A stretch of 8,371 nt of DNA from Spirochaetota bacterium (GCA_029548025.1 JAKPOE010000313.1:1-8371); one strand, 5' to 3'. Counted from the stretch's first letter, positions 1 to 8,070 are shown. Translations and numbers: made by a program. The notes: generated by a model not told the origin, from the sequence alone.

Positions 1-1406
1 CACTGTCACAGATGGTGGAACCGTATACCGCCGGCTATCTGAAACCAATGCATGATAAAAGCCTGAGCGTTGAAATGATACGTGGATGCCCTTTCAAATG
101 TACCTACTGCCTCTATTCCAAAAATACCAGCAGGGTCAGAGCTTTGCCACCGCGCAAGCTTGCCGATATCATACAAAAAAGTATGAGCGATGAAATACAG
201 GAATTGTATCTTTTGGCCCCTACATTTAATCAATCCCCGCAATTCAGGGATTATTTGCAAACACTGATATCCAGCAGATTTTCTGTCTCACTGCATACTG
301 AGCTCAGGGCTGATACCATTAATAGGAATATTGCTATGACCTTGAAGAAAGCCAATTTCCGTAGTGCTGAGGTAGGCATTCAGACATTAAACAAAAAATG
401 TTTACAAAAGATTGGCAGAAAAACAAATCCAGAAAAAGAGCTACAGGGGATATTCCATTTAAAAGATGCAGACCTGACACTCCAGGTTGGCATAATACCC
501 GGGCTTCCCTATGATACCCCTGAATCATTTTATACAACAATGGCCACTCTGCTTGATGCAGGGCTTGGGAATGAGCTGGAACTTTACCCACTTATGGTGT
601 TGCCGGGTACTACTCTGTATGATGAGGCAATTGCTGCAGGTGCAACATTCATGCAAAAGCCACCCTATTACTTCATTGAAGGATTCAATTTTACACAGCA
701 AGATATGACTGCCATAACACATTATTTTGAAGACACTACAGGATTTACCTTTGACACCCCATACCTGCCATCGTTCATTTTTAAACAGGGGGAACTTGTA
801 TCGGGAGCTTACATTGACCTTACAAAGCACCGTGCCATCCCTATAGAAGTATTTAATTATATGCAAACAAGTCATGGTACCTTTTATTTGCTGTGCGATA
901 GTTACCTGCAAATTGAACATGCCGTAGAATTAATAATCCAGCAGTATCCATGGGACACCATGCTCTGCACAATTGTCCTTATTTATGATGCAGTCCTTAA
1001 CGATGAGGATATTGCCAGCAAACTTTTTACGGCCACACATAATAGCTTTTATTTCAGAATGATGCATTTTCAGGATACCTATGACAAGCTGCCTGTGCGC
1101 ATCTTCCAGGTATTTGAATCATTGAAAACATATCTCAGAGCAAAAGAGCATTACCGCTGTATTAATCCTATCATTAAACTGTTGCGCAGCAATTATAATG
1201 AAATTACAAATTATCATTTTGCCTATCCTGTGCCGGCTGTTGTGGCAAAAGGTTGTGCAAGGATGTATGTCCAATGGATAAAAGAACAGTATGCTGAGTG
1301 TATTGATATTATAAGCTTTGAGGATGAGGATGATCAAAAGATAATATTTGCAACATTGGGGATTGACGGTAAACCGACAATCCCCTTTACAACACTCTAT
1401 GTTTAA
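1..1406 (+). CDS. Radical SAM protein, 5'-truncated by window edge (probable B12-binding radical SAM family)
   Basis: This is the C-terminal part of a radical S-adenosylmethionine enzyme. The first ATG in the window is at 12, but the frame is open to base 3 (L-S-Q before that Met), and the PYTAGYL segment resembles the linker that normally follows an N-terminal cobalamin-binding domain, so the true start is probably upstream. Counting from the Met at 12, the [4Fe-4S] motif CPFKCTYC (CX3CX2C) is at residues 26-33. Typical later strands of the radical SAM barrel follow: EVGIQTL (120-126), GIIPGLPYDTPES (160-172) and PLMVLPGTTLY (193-203). About 200 further residues, to 464, form a C-terminal region I do not recognise. 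The substrate cannot be told from the sequence. The gene converges on the efflux operon, and its TAA shares the bases TTAA (1403-1406) with the stop codon of the opposing gene. Radical SAM assignment is firm; the B12-dependent subtype is inferred from family architecture. Confidence 0.9.
   Translation, partial: LSQMVEPYTAGYLKPMHDKSLSVEMIRGCPFKCTYCLYSKNTSRVRALPPRKLADIIQKSMSDEIQELYLLAPTFNQSPQFRDYLQTLISSRFSVSLHTELRADTINRNIAMTLKKANFRSAEVGIQTLNKKCLQKIGRKTNPEKELQGIFHLKDADLTLQVGIIPGLPYDTPESFYTTMATLLDAGLGNELELYPLMVLPGTTLYDEAIAAGATFMQKPPYYFIEGFNFTQQDMTAITHYFEDTTGFTFDTPYLPSFIFKQGELVSGAYIDLTKHRAIPIEVFNYMQTSHGTFYLLCDSYLQIEHAVELIIQQYPWDTMLCTIVLIYDAVLNDEDIASKLFTATHNSFYFRMMHFQDTYDKLPVRIFQVFESLKTYLRAKEHYRCINPIIKLLRSNYNEITNYHFAYPVPAVVAKGCARMYVQWIKEQYAECIDIISFEDEDDQKIIFATLGIDGKPTIPFTTLYV
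1358..1385 (-). terminator. Strong hairpin just downstream of the efflux operon, inside the 3' end of the convergent gene
   Basis: GGGGATTG (1358-1365) pairs perfectly with CAATCCCC (1378-1385). An A/A mismatch and an inner CGG/CCG stem closed by a TAAA loop continue the helix. On the minus strand it begins 17 bases after the last operon stop codon (1403-1405), a suitable place for an operon 3' end, but the following bases (AATGTTG) are not a proper U-tract, so rho-independent termination is uncertain. On the plus strand it is followed by TTTAC but lies before the radical SAM stop codon, so terminating there would produce a non-stop mRNA. I read it as a 3'-end or stabilising structure for the minus-strand operon. 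Confidence 0.45.
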
Positions 1407-1690
1407 AGCATCTCTTTTAATGGCATTACAAAGATACTAACGCCAGCATCTTTAAATTTAACCTTTAAAGATGCTATATCGGACGCAATAGCATCTTTCA
1501 TTTTATTATCTTCTATTGCTACCATCAAACAGTTGTTAAGCCCTCCCCATATATGCGTCCCTAATTGTGGCTCTTTATTCCCTTCACCCAGTACACCTAC
1601 AAACTTTGTATACCCTTTTGCATACTTTTTTGTTATCTCAACAACCTCTTCATCAACAGCATTGTGATATACAATAAATAACATCACCAT
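1403..1690 (-). CDS. PG0541-type transporter-associated small protein (P-II/ferredoxin-like fold)
   Basis: A 95-residue soluble protein with no signal peptide or membrane segment. Its pattern is beta strand (MLFIVYHNAV), helix (DEEVVEITKKY), a conserved-looking turn GTHIWGGLNN (residues 44-53), strand (CLMVAIED), helix (KMKDAIASDIASLKVKF) and final strand (GVSIFVMPLKEML). This is the beta-alpha-beta arrangement of P-II/CutA-like trimeric proteins and matches my memory of the PG0541 family of transporter-associated proteins, often encoded beside RND pumps. The biochemical role of that family is not established to my knowledge; regulation or ligand sensing for the pump is inference. The start at 1690 is supported by an AGGGGG Shine-Dalgarno 7 bases upstream. 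That site overlaps the TAA of the RND gene (12-base gap), so its translation is probably coupled to the pump. It is the last gene of the operon. Family assignment rests on sequence resemblance and context. Confidence 0.75.
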   Translation of the reverse strand: MVMLFIVYHNAVDEEVVEITKKYAKGYTKFVGVLGEGNKEPQLGTHIWGGLNNCLMVAIEDNKMKDAIASDIASLKVKFKDAGVSIFVMPLKEML

Positions 1691-1702
1691 GGTAATTCCC
1701 CC

Positions 1703-4700
1703 TTAAAACTTTGCTTTATGTTTTGCCGAATACTTTTCACGCCTGGTTTCAACGATCATGTATATAACAGGAATAAATATAAGTGTAAAAATAAATCCCG
1801 TACTCATGCCACCCATAACGGCTCTGCCTATTGGTTGTGACATTTCAGATCCATCACCGCCACTGAATGCCATAGGGATTAGCGAAAGTACAGTTGTGAG
1901 GGTAGTCATCATAATTGGCCTGAGTCGTTTTGTTCCGGCTTCAACCAGCGCTTCGCGTAAACCCCATCCCCGTTGTATTAAAATATCAGTATAATCCACA
2001 AGAACTATCGCATTATTGACCACTATACCTACCAGCATAATGATACCTAAAAGTGTAGCAACACTGAACTGTGAACCTGTTAAAAACATGAATAATGAAA
2101 CACCAAACATACAGGTAGGAACTGAAAACATTATGATAAATGGCCTGATCAGTGATTCAAACTGTGCTGCCATAATAACATAGGTTAGTATGCCACCCAG
2201 AATTAATACCAGCAGCAGATCATTAAAGGTATCCTGCATATCCTCATACGATCCACCAATTGATACATAAAAATTTTGTGGTTTTGGTATTTTTGTGAGC
2301 GCTTCGTTGATGTCTGCAGCAACAGTGCTGAGAGCTCTTCCTTCAGCCTTACAGTTAATGTATACTACCCGTTCGTGATTCTTTCTGTCTATAGCAGTTG
2401 GCCCTGTTTTGTCAATAACATCAATTATGCTCCCTATCTTTATTCGTTTTCCCATAGGAGTGTCAATTTCCAATGACTTAATCTGTTCAACCGTTTGCCT
2501 ATCAGCCTCGCGCAATCGCACATTGATGTCGTACTCATCACCCTCAAAACGATAGCGAGAGGCTACAAAACCAGAAACATTGTCCTTGATAAGATTGGCA
2601 ACCTGATAGGCATTGATGCCCATCTTTGATGCCTTTTCCCTGTTGACCACCACTACCTTTTCGGGTAAGCCTTCTTCACGGGATATATCTATATCTTTTA
2701 AACCAGGTATGTTTTTAATACTGTTTGTAATACTCTGAACATATTGATTGGATTGTTCAAAGTCATAACCATATACCTCAATGGAGATGGTGGCTCCTTC
2801 AGAACCCATTCCTATTGAACTTGATCCCCTGCTCTGGTAGGTAAAGTTATAGGTAACCCCTGGGATTCCTTGTAATGCCTTTCGCAAAATATCACGTATT
2901 TCAGCCTTTGATCGTTCGCGGTATTTTCGCATCTTTAATTCTATCTGGATCCTTGCTTTATAGTCAGTTAAATCATTAAATGCTGCATTGGTTCCCTTTC
3001 CATATCCTGCCCTAACCATGACTACCTTTAATTCTTCCTCTTTAAATATTGGCAATGTGCGCTCTTCTATTAGTTTCATAATTCTAGTAGTTTCATCAAG
3101 ATTGGTCCCTATAGGAAGGGTTGCCATTATGGTTATTCTGGAATCGTCGCGTTCAGGCATAAACTCCATCCCCGACAGTGGTATCAATATTAAACCAATA
3201 AGGAAGGTTATGCCAACAAAGCCAATAACCTTTTTTTTATTATCCAGTGCCCAGTTTATTGCTTTGCCATAAAAGTTCTCTAAATCAATGAAGAATTTTT
3301 CACTTTTATCAAATAGAGGCTGTAGAACATTTGATCTGCCGGTATAGTGATGCTCTATTGTAGGTACAAACTTTGCAATGAGCATGGGGATAAGGGTTAA
3401 AGCAACAAACAATGAACTCATCATTGAAAATGTAATGGTCAATGCCATATCGGTAAACAACTGAGCGGCTAACCCTGCACTAAACATAAATGGCACAAAT
3501 ACCACAAGGTTGGTAAGGGTAGAGGCTGTGATTGCTCCCCCCATCTCATCCGTTCCAAGTTTTGATGCCTCATTAAGGCGCGCCCCTTTTTCACGATATC
3601 GAAAAATATTATCGGTTACAACTATAGCATTGTCAATAACCATACCAACACCAATTGCCAACCCGCCCAGTGACATCATGTTGAGAGATAGATCAAATAA
3701 ATACATCAAAACAAATGAGGTGATAACGGATATTGGTATTGATAACCCTACTAAAAGTGATGCCCTGATATTACGCAATATAAGCAGAACAACAGCAATA
3801 GATATAATACTTCCTTGAATAAGATTATTTAAAAGGTTTTGTATTGAGAACTGTATCATCTCCCCCTGATCAAAGATAGGACGTATATCAAAGCCTGCAG
3901 GAAGTGTTGGCTTTATCGATTCCAATTTTTTGTAAACATTTCGAACAGTCAGAACAGTATTTTTGCCCGACTGTTTCTGGATAAGCATTACCGTACCATT
4001 TTCACCATTGATGTGTACAATATCCTTTACCTCGCCAGGCTCAAATGAAACACGAGCGATATCGCGTAAATAGATTGGCGTATTGTTGCGCACTGCAACG
4101 ACGATGTTGCGCATATCATCCAGGGACTTAAACTCACCCTCGGTACGGAATGTATATTTTGTGTACGCGGTTTTGATGTCACCACCGGCTATATTTTGAT
4201 TTTCAAGGGCAAGTGTCTGTATAATCTGGTCAATCGATAATCTATAGGCATCCATTCTGCTCTTAATGAGCTCAACCTTAGCTTCAAGGTCCTCACCTCC
4301 TACAACCTGTGCCGAAGCAACACCATCAGTTTGCTCTATAAGATTCTTTATATTATCCTCAGCATATTTCTTGATATATGACCGCTCGCGCTCTCCGGTT
4401 ATTGCCAGTCCCATAATAGGAAGCATTGATATATCAAATTTTACAGTTACCGGGTTTTCAATACCCTCAGGCAGTCTACTTCGTACCATGTCAATGCGCT
4501 CGCGGATATCGGCTACTGCCTCTACCATGTCAGTACCCCACTGGAACTTAATGGTGATTGAGGACATGCCTTCTTTGGAAACGGAAGTAACATAATCAAC
4601 ATTATTAACGGACCCTACTGCCTCTTCAAGAGGTTTGGTCACCGAGTTTTCTATCTCCTTTGGTCCTACATTTTCATATTCAACGTATACTACAGCAATA

Positions 4701-4828
4701 GGGAATTCAACATCAGGGAAAAAGTCTAATTCAATAAAGTAATAACTCACAACTGAGAGTATAATAATACCAATATACAGTATGCTAACTGTTACTGGCC
4801 TGCTAACAGAAATATCTGTAATTTTCAT
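1703..4828 (-). CDS. RND efflux pump, inner-membrane transporter (AcrB/HAE1-like)
   Basis: A proton-driven resistance-nodulation-division transporter of 1041 residues, the full family length (AcrB has 1049). It would sit as a trimer in the inner membrane and pass substrate to the adaptor and channel encoded just upstream. TM1 is at about residues 12-32, followed by a large periplasmic porter/docking region (GADIRERID-type segment near 105 and a second half near 560-850), TM2-6 at about 333-480, TM7 at about 533-553 and TM8-12 at about 860-1025, ending in a basic tail. The TM4 proton-relay motif reads GMVIDNAIVVTDN, giving D399-N400 where AcrB has D407-D408. TM10 reads GIVVNNAIVLVDY, with N938 at the position of AcrB K940. 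Such substitutions are familiar in non-proteobacterial HAE1-like pumps and do not suggest decay. The start at 4828 has AAGGAG 9 bases upstream. The gene lies 31 bases after the adaptor gene and 12 before the PG0541-type gene. Drug or lipid substrate cannot be predicted; a CzcA-type metal pump is less likely because no metal-handling genes are nearby. Confidence 0.95.
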   Translation of the reverse strand: MKITDISVSRPVTVSILYIGIIILSVVSYYFIELDFFPDVEFPIAVVYVEYENVGPKEIENSVTKPLEEAVGSVNNVDYVTSVSKEGMSSITIKFQWGTDMVEAVADIRERIDMVRSRLPEGIENPVTVKFDISMLPIMGLAITGERERSYIKKYAEDNIKNLIEQTDGVASAQVVGGEDLEAKVELIKSRMDAYRLSIDQIIQTLALENQNIAGGDIKTAYTKYTFRTEGEFKSLDDMRNIVVAVRNNTPIYLRDIARVSFEPGEVKDIVHINGENGTVMLIQKQSGKNTVLTVRNVYKKLESIKPTLPAGFDIRPIFDQGEMIQFSIQNLLNNLIQGSIISIAVVLLILRNIRASLLVGLSIPISVITSFVLMYLFDLSLNMMSLGGLAIGVGMVIDNAIVVTDNIFRYREKGARLNEASKLGTDEMGGAITASTLTNLVVFVPFMFSAGLAAQLFTDMALTITFSMMSSLFVALTLIPMLIAKFVPTIEHHYTGRSNVLQPLFDKSEKFFIDLENFYGKAINWALDNKKKVIGFVGITFLIGLILIPLSGMEFMPERDDSRITIMATLPIGTNLDETTRIMKLIEERTLPIFKEEELKVVMVRAGYGKGTNAAFNDLTDYKARIQIELKMRKYRERSKAEIRDILRKALQGIPGVTYNFTYQSRGSSSIGMGSEGATISIEVYGYDFEQSNQYVQSITNSIKNIPGLKDIDISREEGLPEKVVVVNREKASKMGINAYQVANLIKDNVSGFVASRYRFEGDEYDINVRLREADRQTVEQIKSLEIDTPMGKRIKIGSIIDVIDKTGPTAIDRKNHERVVYINCKAEGRALSTVAADINEALTKIPKPQNFYVSIGGSYEDMQDTFNDLLLVLILGGILTYVIMAAQFESLIRPFIIMFSVPTCMFGVSLFMFLTGSQFSVATLLGIIMLVGIVVNNAIVLVDYTDILIQRGWGLREALVEAGTKRLRPIMMTTLTTVLSLIPMAFSGGDGSEMSQPIGRAVMGGMSTGFIFTLIFIPVIYMIVETRREKYSAKHKAKF

Positions 4829-4859
4829 ACCATGAAACTCCTTATAATGATGCTATCGC

Positions 4860-5786
4860 TTAATAATTAATCTCTTCCATGTATACCAGCAGTTTAACGC
4901 CGTGCTTTACATTTTCTTTTCCTAATGTTACCACAACATCTCCATCATTGATACCTGATACAACCTCTGTTATGTTTTTGTGTACATAGCCTGGTGTTAT
5001 TGATTGTTTAAATGCCTTGTTGTCGATTACTTTAAACACATAGTAATTGCCAGAAGCATCGCTCATAATGCAGTCGGACGGGATAATGACAGCCTTTTTA
5101 ACAAAGCCAAGTATTATCTGAATATCTGCAAACATGCCATGCCTCAGTTTTAACTGAGGATTATCAATAAGTATACGTACCTCCTGTGTTCTGCTTGCTG
5201 CATCAAGCAATGCAGTTTTTCGGTACACCGTTCCCGTAAAAGAGGTGTTGGGGAATGATACTACGCGCACCTTAGCCTTCATACCAATTTGAACCATGTT
5301 AATCTGCTCCTCAATAAGCTGTGCCACAGCCTCAACCTGATTCATGGTTACCACCTGCGCAAGTGGGGTTTGTGTAGTAACCGACATGCCTCTGTCCACC
5401 ATGATGGTGCCAACATAGCCTGTTAATGGTGACTCTACCACAGCCGGCATATATTCCATTCCAATTATGTCTCTGTCTATCTTGAATACAACCTGCCCCT
5501 TTTTAACATATTGCCCTTCTTTTACCTGAATCTCCATAACCTTGCCTGGTACCTGTGGAAATACATGAACAACCTCTTTGCCAACAATATCACCGCTTAG
5601 ATCAAGGGTCTTTGTGATATCCATACGAACAGCTTTTGCAGCCTTAACAGCGACAACATGCTCCTCTTCCACCTGTTTTTGGGGATTTATTAACTCAACT
5701 ACAAACATGACCAATCTATAGGATGCAATGAGTGCAATTATAATAGCAACAATAGTTAAGATTGTTTTTGCTCTGCCTTTTTTCAT
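4860..5786 (-). CDS. RND periplasmic adaptor (membrane-fusion protein), short form without coiled-coil hairpin
   Basis: The adaptor links the RND pump to the outer-membrane channel. At 308 residues it is shorter than AcrA-type proteins (about 370-400). A membrane anchor (residues about 9-31, TILTIVAIIIALIASYRLVM) replaces a lipoprotein signal; no lipobox cysteine is present. The two lipoyl half-motifs are clear: VPGKVMEIQVKEGQYVKKGQVV (about 79-100) and VVESPLTGYVGTIMVDRGMSV (about 116-136). Only about 10 residues (105-114) separate them, so the alpha-helical hairpin that usually contacts TolC is absent. A beta-barrel domain (about 150-228, including RTQEVRILIDNP) and a membrane-proximal domain (about 230-300) follow. 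The spirochaetal adaptor BesA of Borrelia is a known hairpin-less example. The start at 5786 has GGAGG 7 bases upstream. It lies 28 bases after the channel gene and 31 before the pump gene. Confidence 0.93.
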   Translation of the reverse strand: MKKGRAKTILTIVAIIIALIASYRLVMFVVELINPQKQVEEEHVVAVKAAKAVRMDITKTLDLSGDIVGKEVVHVFPQVPGKVMEIQVKEGQYVKKGQVVFKIDRDIIGMEYMPAVVESPLTGYVGTIMVDRGMSVTTQTPLAQVVTMNQVEAVAQLIEEQINMVQIGMKAKVRVVSFPNTSFTGTVYRKTALLDAASRTQEVRILIDNPQLKLRHGMFADIQIILGFVKKAVIIPSDCIMSDASGNYYVFKVIDNKAFKQSITPGYVHKNITEVVSGINDGDVVVTLGKENVKHGVKLLVYMEEINY

Positions 5787-5814
5787 TATAAAACCTCCAT
5801 GGTTCGTTTAGCAA

Positions 5815-7266
5815 TTATTGAATTGTAAAATAATCAATACCAGTTGCCTTATTCAATTCGGCCTGTGATACCTTATAATCATATAATGCCTGAATATACA
5901 ATGTTTTAGCCTGGATAAGAGCTACATTTGCTTCTAAAAATTTTGAATTATCAATAATACCATTTCTAAACTGTATGGTAGCAGTCTTTAAGGATTCTTC
6001 GGCAGTTTCCACATTACCCTGCTGTGAATAGATAGAGTTTGACGCTGATTCCAATTTTAAAAATCCACTCTGGATATCAAGGCGTATGCTTTTAATAAAA
6101 TCCTGTAGTTGTAAATCTATCTGATTTGTTTGGCTTTCTAACTGTTTAGCTTTAGCATGGGTGCTATCCAGTGGTGACCATCCACCCCACTTATAGGTAG
6201 CACCAAAGGTTATCATCCAGTTGTCGTTCCAGCCACTGGGAGCAAAACTATCGGACATACCCTGACTCATAGCCAGTAAAATTGGGTCTATAGTTGGGTC
6301 CCCTGTTGGCGTAAGTCCTCCCCCACCATCCTTTGATATATTCTTGCTTGAGCCATAGCTACCGCTCACAAAAAAACTTGGCCATAGATAAACGGATGAG
6401 GTTGCATCGGTTGCATATTCCAGTGCTGTCTTGGAATAAGTCAATTGCAAAAGTTCTGGACGATTTTTCAAAGCCAATGCAATAAGCTGTCCAACGATCT
6501 CATTTTTTTTGGCTTCTTCAAGAACAAGGTATTGTAAATCTTCATCATGCACCTTTAAAACAGATTCGTCCAGTATAAGGGCTTCATTTATTTCCCGGTT
6601 TAGATGAATATTAAATGTAGCGCACACTGTTAAATAATCATTTTTTGCATTGATCAGCTGTGTTTTTTCGTTGTTGTAGGCTACCTTGGCGCGTAAAAAA
6701 TCCAATTTTGAAAAAGTTCCCTTTTGATAGCCAATTGTCACTATACGTAAATTTTCTTCCAATGCCTTTAGTGATCCCTCATGCATGGCTATCAATTCCT
6801 TTGTCAGCAATATCTGATAGTAGAGCCTCAGCGTTGTGACAGTTGTATCAGCCTTTACCCTCCTTGCATCATGTTCGCTGGCAATAAAATTGTTGCGTGA
6901 GGATTGTAATGTATTATAAAATGTACCGGGATTTATAGATATCTCCCCATTAATAATTTTGACATTATATTGTCCTTCAACCTGCGATTGGAAACCGGCT
7001 TCATACCATTGGCGGGTATAGGAAACATCCGTAGAAAGTTTTGGCCATAACATCCCCCAGCTTTCGCGCACCTTATAGCGGTTTTCTTCCACCTTCAATA
7101 ATGCTACTTTATAGGTGTTATTGTTTTTGAGTGCTATATCTATAGCTTCTTTTAATGTTAATGGATTTTGTGCATAGATTGTACCTGTTGCGGTAATTAT
7201 AAACAGTACCAAATACATGAATACTGATAGTATTGTTTTAAAAATTGTGTTGCATTTAACTGTCAT
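5815..7266 (-). CDS. TolC-like outer-membrane efflux channel
   Basis: An outer-membrane efflux protein of 483 residues that would form the trimeric exit duct of the tripartite pump. The N-terminus has a Sec signal peptide (basic start, hydrophobic core about 12-27) with a likely cleavage after IYA at residue 32. Two structural repeats of the OEP family are visible. The first opens with LTLKEAIDIALKNN and a beta-strand region around LWPKLSTDVSYTRQW. The second has YLWPSFFVSGSYG, then FGATYKWGGWSPLDSTHAKAKQ, and closes with the typical helix ATIQFRNGIIDNSKFLEA...ALYDYKVSQAELNKATG. Long heptad-like helices lie between these regions. The second extracellular hairpin holds a Gly/Pro-rich insert (about 310-345). 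The ATG at 7266 overlaps the tetR stop codon as ATGA, with GGAG 8 bases upstream inside tetR, so it is likely coupled to repressor translation. It lies 28 bases before the adaptor gene. Confidence 0.94.
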   Translation of the reverse strand: MTVKCNTIFKTILSVFMYLVLFIITATGTIYAQNPLTLKEAIDIALKNNNTYKVALLKVEENRYKVRESWGMLWPKLSTDVSYTRQWYEAGFQSQVEGQYNVKIINGEISINPGTFYNTLQSSRNNFIASEHDARRVKADTTVTTLRLYYQILLTKELIAMHEGSLKALEENLRIVTIGYQKGTFSKLDFLRAKVAYNNEKTQLINAKNDYLTVCATFNIHLNREINEALILDESVLKVHDEDLQYLVLEEAKKNEIVGQLIALALKNRPELLQLTYSKTALEYATDATSSVYLWPSFFVSGSYGSSKNISKDGGGGLTPTGDPTIDPILLAMSQGMSDSFAPSGWNDNWMITFGATYKWGGWSPLDSTHAKAKQLESQTNQIDLQLQDFIKSIRLDIQSGFLKLESASNSIYSQQGNVETAEESLKTATIQFRNGIIDNSKFLEANVALIQAKTLYIQALYDYKVSQAELNKATGIDYFTIQ

Positions 7267-8003
7267 TTTTCATGCTCCGAAGTGTTTTTAAGTTTTTGCA
7301 TAATTTCTTCAAGTTTATGTTTTAAATCCTCATTTATTTGCGGTATCTCACAAGCTTTATGTTTGGGGGCTAATGACTTGAATGTGCTTTTTAAGGCAAA
7401 CTCAAATAACTTTTTTCCATTATCACCGCCATAGAAGCGATCATACCATGGTGTGTCTTTGAGATATTGTTTGCTATTTTCAAATGATAAAACCATATTG
7501 GTAAGGTTAAAGACAACAAGAAAAGGATCATCAGTTTCAAAGTCCCCGCTTTCTATACCCTCCTGAATTACCTGCGACAGCATGTTGAGTTTGGGTAACA
7601 TATAATCGGTAAGGAGCATTTTAAATTTATCGCCACCCTGCGCTAATTCCCATGAAATAATTTTATTTATTTCAGGATCAATGGCATTATGATGCAGATA
7701 TACCAGTATGTAGATTGCTGTAAAAAGAGCTTCTTTAGGATTTAAAGTAACATCTTTCAGATTTTCCCGGATAATGCTGATTTCTTCATGGTGAAACAGG
7801 TATTGCAGCACTTCATGGTATAGTTTTTCCTTATTGGAAAAATAATAGTGGATAAGTGCCTGGTTTACTCCCGCTCGCTTAGCAATTAAACTTAAACGGG
7901 CACCATCATAGCCTTTTTCAGCAAATTCCATCTTTGCAGCCTGCAATATGACAGTTCGACTTTCTTTTGAATATTTAAATTCTTCCATGTAACCAATAAC
8001 CAT
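7263..8003 (-). CDS. TetR/AcrR-family transcriptional repressor of the efflux operon
   Basis: A 246-residue one-component regulator. The N-terminal DNA-binding domain is canonical: ILQAAKMEFAEKGYDGARL (about 19-37), then the helix-turn-helix LIAKRAGVNQALIHYYFSNKEKL (about 39-61). The rest is an all-helical ligand-binding and dimerisation domain without a recognisable ligand signature. As first gene of the efflux operon, sharing ATGA with the channel gene, it most likely represses its own operon through the palindrome at 8071-8082 (inference). The start is uncertain. The ATG at 8003 is the longest option, with an in-frame TAA two codons upstream, but AAGG lies only 1 base away. The ATG at 7988 (residue 6, MEEFKYSKESR) gives the more usual leader length before helix 1 but has no good Shine-Dalgarno either. 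The C-terminal 25 residues are charged and helical (LKHKLEEIMQKLKN). Confidence 0.94.
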   Translation of the reverse strand: MVIGYMEEFKYSKESRTVILQAAKMEFAEKGYDGARLSLIAKRAGVNQALIHYYFSNKEKLYHEVLQYLFHHEEISIIRENLKDVTLNPKEALFTAIYILVYLHHNAIDPEINKIISWELAQGGDKFKMLLTDYMLPKLNMLSQVIQEGIESGDFETDDPFLVVFNLTNMVLSFENSKQYLKDTPWYDRFYGGDNGKKLFEFALKSTFKSLAPKHKACEIPQINEDLKHKLEEIMQKLKNTSEHEK

Positions 8004-8070
8004 ACCTTAAAAACATCATCCATGCCAGCAATCAATTATTTTAATTAAAAAATTAAATTGTTTAATTAAA

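Noticed and set aside
334..920. Open frames overlapping the radical SAM gene on both strands
   Set aside because: They have low-complexity or implausible translations within an unmistakable radical SAM coding region.
1358..1390. Rho-independent terminator for the plus-strand radical SAM gene
   Set aside because: Although TTT follows the stem, it lies before the gene's stop codon and would create a non-stop mRNA; the minus-strand role fits better.
3510..3818. Plus-strand open frames opposite the RND pump (also near 1758-1994, 2276-2476, 2988-3272 and 4266-4595)
   Set aside because: They lie wholly antisense to a well-supported pump gene, resemble no family, and their composition follows from the opposite strand's codons.
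7884..8023. Out-of-frame minus-strand starts upstream of tetR (ATG at 8023 and 8019) as leader peptides
   Set aside because: No good Shine-Dalgarno precedes them, and both frames run into tetR in the wrong frame with no peptide of recognisable character.
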